This document shows, one piece after another, positions 63,494 to 64,000 of a stretch of DNA of 64,000 bases. Under the pieces are notes generated by a model. It worked only from the letters and a program-made list of their open reading frames with translations. It had not been told where the DNA came from and did no database searches. Source of the stretch: Lacticaseibacillus suibinensis (GTDB lineage: Bacteria > Bacillota > Bacilli > Lactobacillales > Lactobacillaceae); contig NZ_RHOK01000001.1 of NCBI RefSeq assembly GCF_003946175.1, positions 124,001-188,000 of the forward strand. Reading direction: 5' to 3'. The stretch's first letter is position 1. Each line of letters starts with the position of its first letter. The translations under genes were made by a program, and so were the position numbers.

Positions 63494-64000
63494 GCCGCCG
63501 TACCGTCTTCCTTGGGCGCGTTGCTGTCTGGAGCCTTGTAGTCAGGCAGCGGGGCCTCTTCCTCAGCACCAGGAGTGGTGTCACGGAAGAAGTTGTTGAC
63601 AGTCGCAGCATCGATCTTGGAGACCGTCGCATTTCCCTTAACCAGCTGGCCGTTAATGGTCAAAGTGGTTTTGATGGTGGCATTGCTACCGACTTCAGCT
63701 GGTGTTTCCCAGTCCGATAGGTACCCGGAACCATACTGTGAGGCGTACTTGCCGGTAGGCTTCTCATCCGTTCCTAATACGGGCTTTGTGAAGTCAATCT
63801 CCCATACCTCCACTTCAAGCTGATTCTTGACAGCGTAATGCAGCATATCATTTGTCAACGTATCACTGGCCAACGCCTCAATATCGATTGAGGTCTCCAG
63901 TTCACCCGCAGATGCCGCAGAGCCGTCTTTTGTGGCGGTAGTATCTGTTTTACTCGACTCCTTGATGGTGTGGGTGGTCTGCAGAGCCAGCCGTGTTGCA
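63484..64000 (-). CDS. Phage major tail protein, C-terminal part (cut by window edge)
   Basis: An open minus-strand frame from the right edge to TAG at 63484, at least 172 codons. It includes SIDIEALASDTLTNDMLHYAVKNQLEVEVWEIDF and a beta-rich middle, with a Pro/Ala/Asp-rich tail. Position before the chaperones and tape measure shows the tail-tube protein. A canonical slippery sequence precedes the stop and gives an extended product ending at 63407. Confidence 0.82.
   Translation of the reverse strand, partial: ATRLALQTTHTIKESSKTDTTATKDGSAASAGELETSIDIEALASDTLTNDMLHYAVKNQLEVEVWEIDFTKPVLGTDEKPTGKYASQYGSGYLSDWETPAEVGSNATIKTTLTINGQLVKGNATVSKIDAATVNNFFRDTTPGAEEEAPLPDYKAPDSNAPKEDGTAAPK

Larger units (their letters stand above)
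52190..64000 (-). mobile_element. Siphovirus-like prophage, tail and lysis modules (right part outside window)
   Basis: From the right edge leftwards: major tail protein, tail chaperones, tape measure, Dit, Tal, baseplate and receptor-binding-type proteins, XkdX, holins, endolysin, then terminators. Order and protein types are those of L. casei-group siphophages such as A2. The left limit is approximate. Confidence 0.88.

Noticed and set aside
1-64000. CRISPR array
   Set aside because: No regularly spaced direct repeats with unique spacers were seen and no cas genes are present.

Overview
The window looks like a mid-50s %GC chromosome of a Lactobacillaceae member, most likely Lacticaseibacillus or a close relative. 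The support is the gene order pgpH-phoH-yqeY-rpsU, the T-box controlled hisS-aspS operon, the dtd/rel and rsmE/prmA blocks, lactobacillar small proteins and a prophage organised like the siphophages of the L. casei group. No identity was checked against a database.

Layout. 1-23.5 kb is mostly core genome: the truncated pgpH at the left edge, phoH, yqeY and rpsU; ppsR; a 2-keto-3-deoxygluconate module (kdgA and kdgK divergent, with a LacI-type regulator beside nfo); yitT and msrAB with a large dyad-symmetric intergenic element; aspS/hisS behind a T-box; an SH3-amidase; HAD phosphatase, dtd, rel; rsmE-prmA-DUF3013; and several small lactobacillar proteins. 23.65-38.3 kb is an integrative element in tRNA-Ser(CGA). 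It is bounded by 60-bp near-identical att repeats and carries a tyrosine integrase, a MobT-like HTH/Rep_trans relaxase with an oriT-like sequence, a DUF3173 protein and an XRE repressor. Its cargo is a PASTA-like cytosolic protein, a coiled-coil TIR protein, a type ISP restriction-modification enzyme and an OLD-ATPase/UvrD-helicase pair that looks like Gabija. It is best read as an integrative mobilizable element (IME) carrying a defence island. A paralogue of the PASTA-like protein sits just outside attR.

38.5-51.8 kb returns to chromosome: DUF960, ebsC-type deacylase, apt and recJ; a hypothetical; a cellobiose/lactose-family PTS with a sialate-O-acetylesterase-like enzyme, a UTRA regulator, a good promoter, a cre-like site and a palindrome; a 37-aa protein; and a large LPXTG surface protein with a CAP domain behind a highly structured leader. 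52.2-64 kb (running off the right edge) is the tail and lysis half of a prophage, all on the minus strand: major tail protein, G/GT chaperones, tape measure, Dit, Tal with a fused GH25 domain, baseplate/receptor-binding proteins, XkdX, holins and a CHAP endolysin. Two probable programmed -1 frameshifts are visible in it.

How the parts fit: the IME concentrates three recognisable or suspected anti-phage modules (TIR, type ISP R-M, Gabija-like) next to a repressor and a mobilisation gene, in a strain that also carries a siphoviral prophage. The least explained piece is the PASTA-like protein directly upstream of the TIR gene, with its second copy outside the element.
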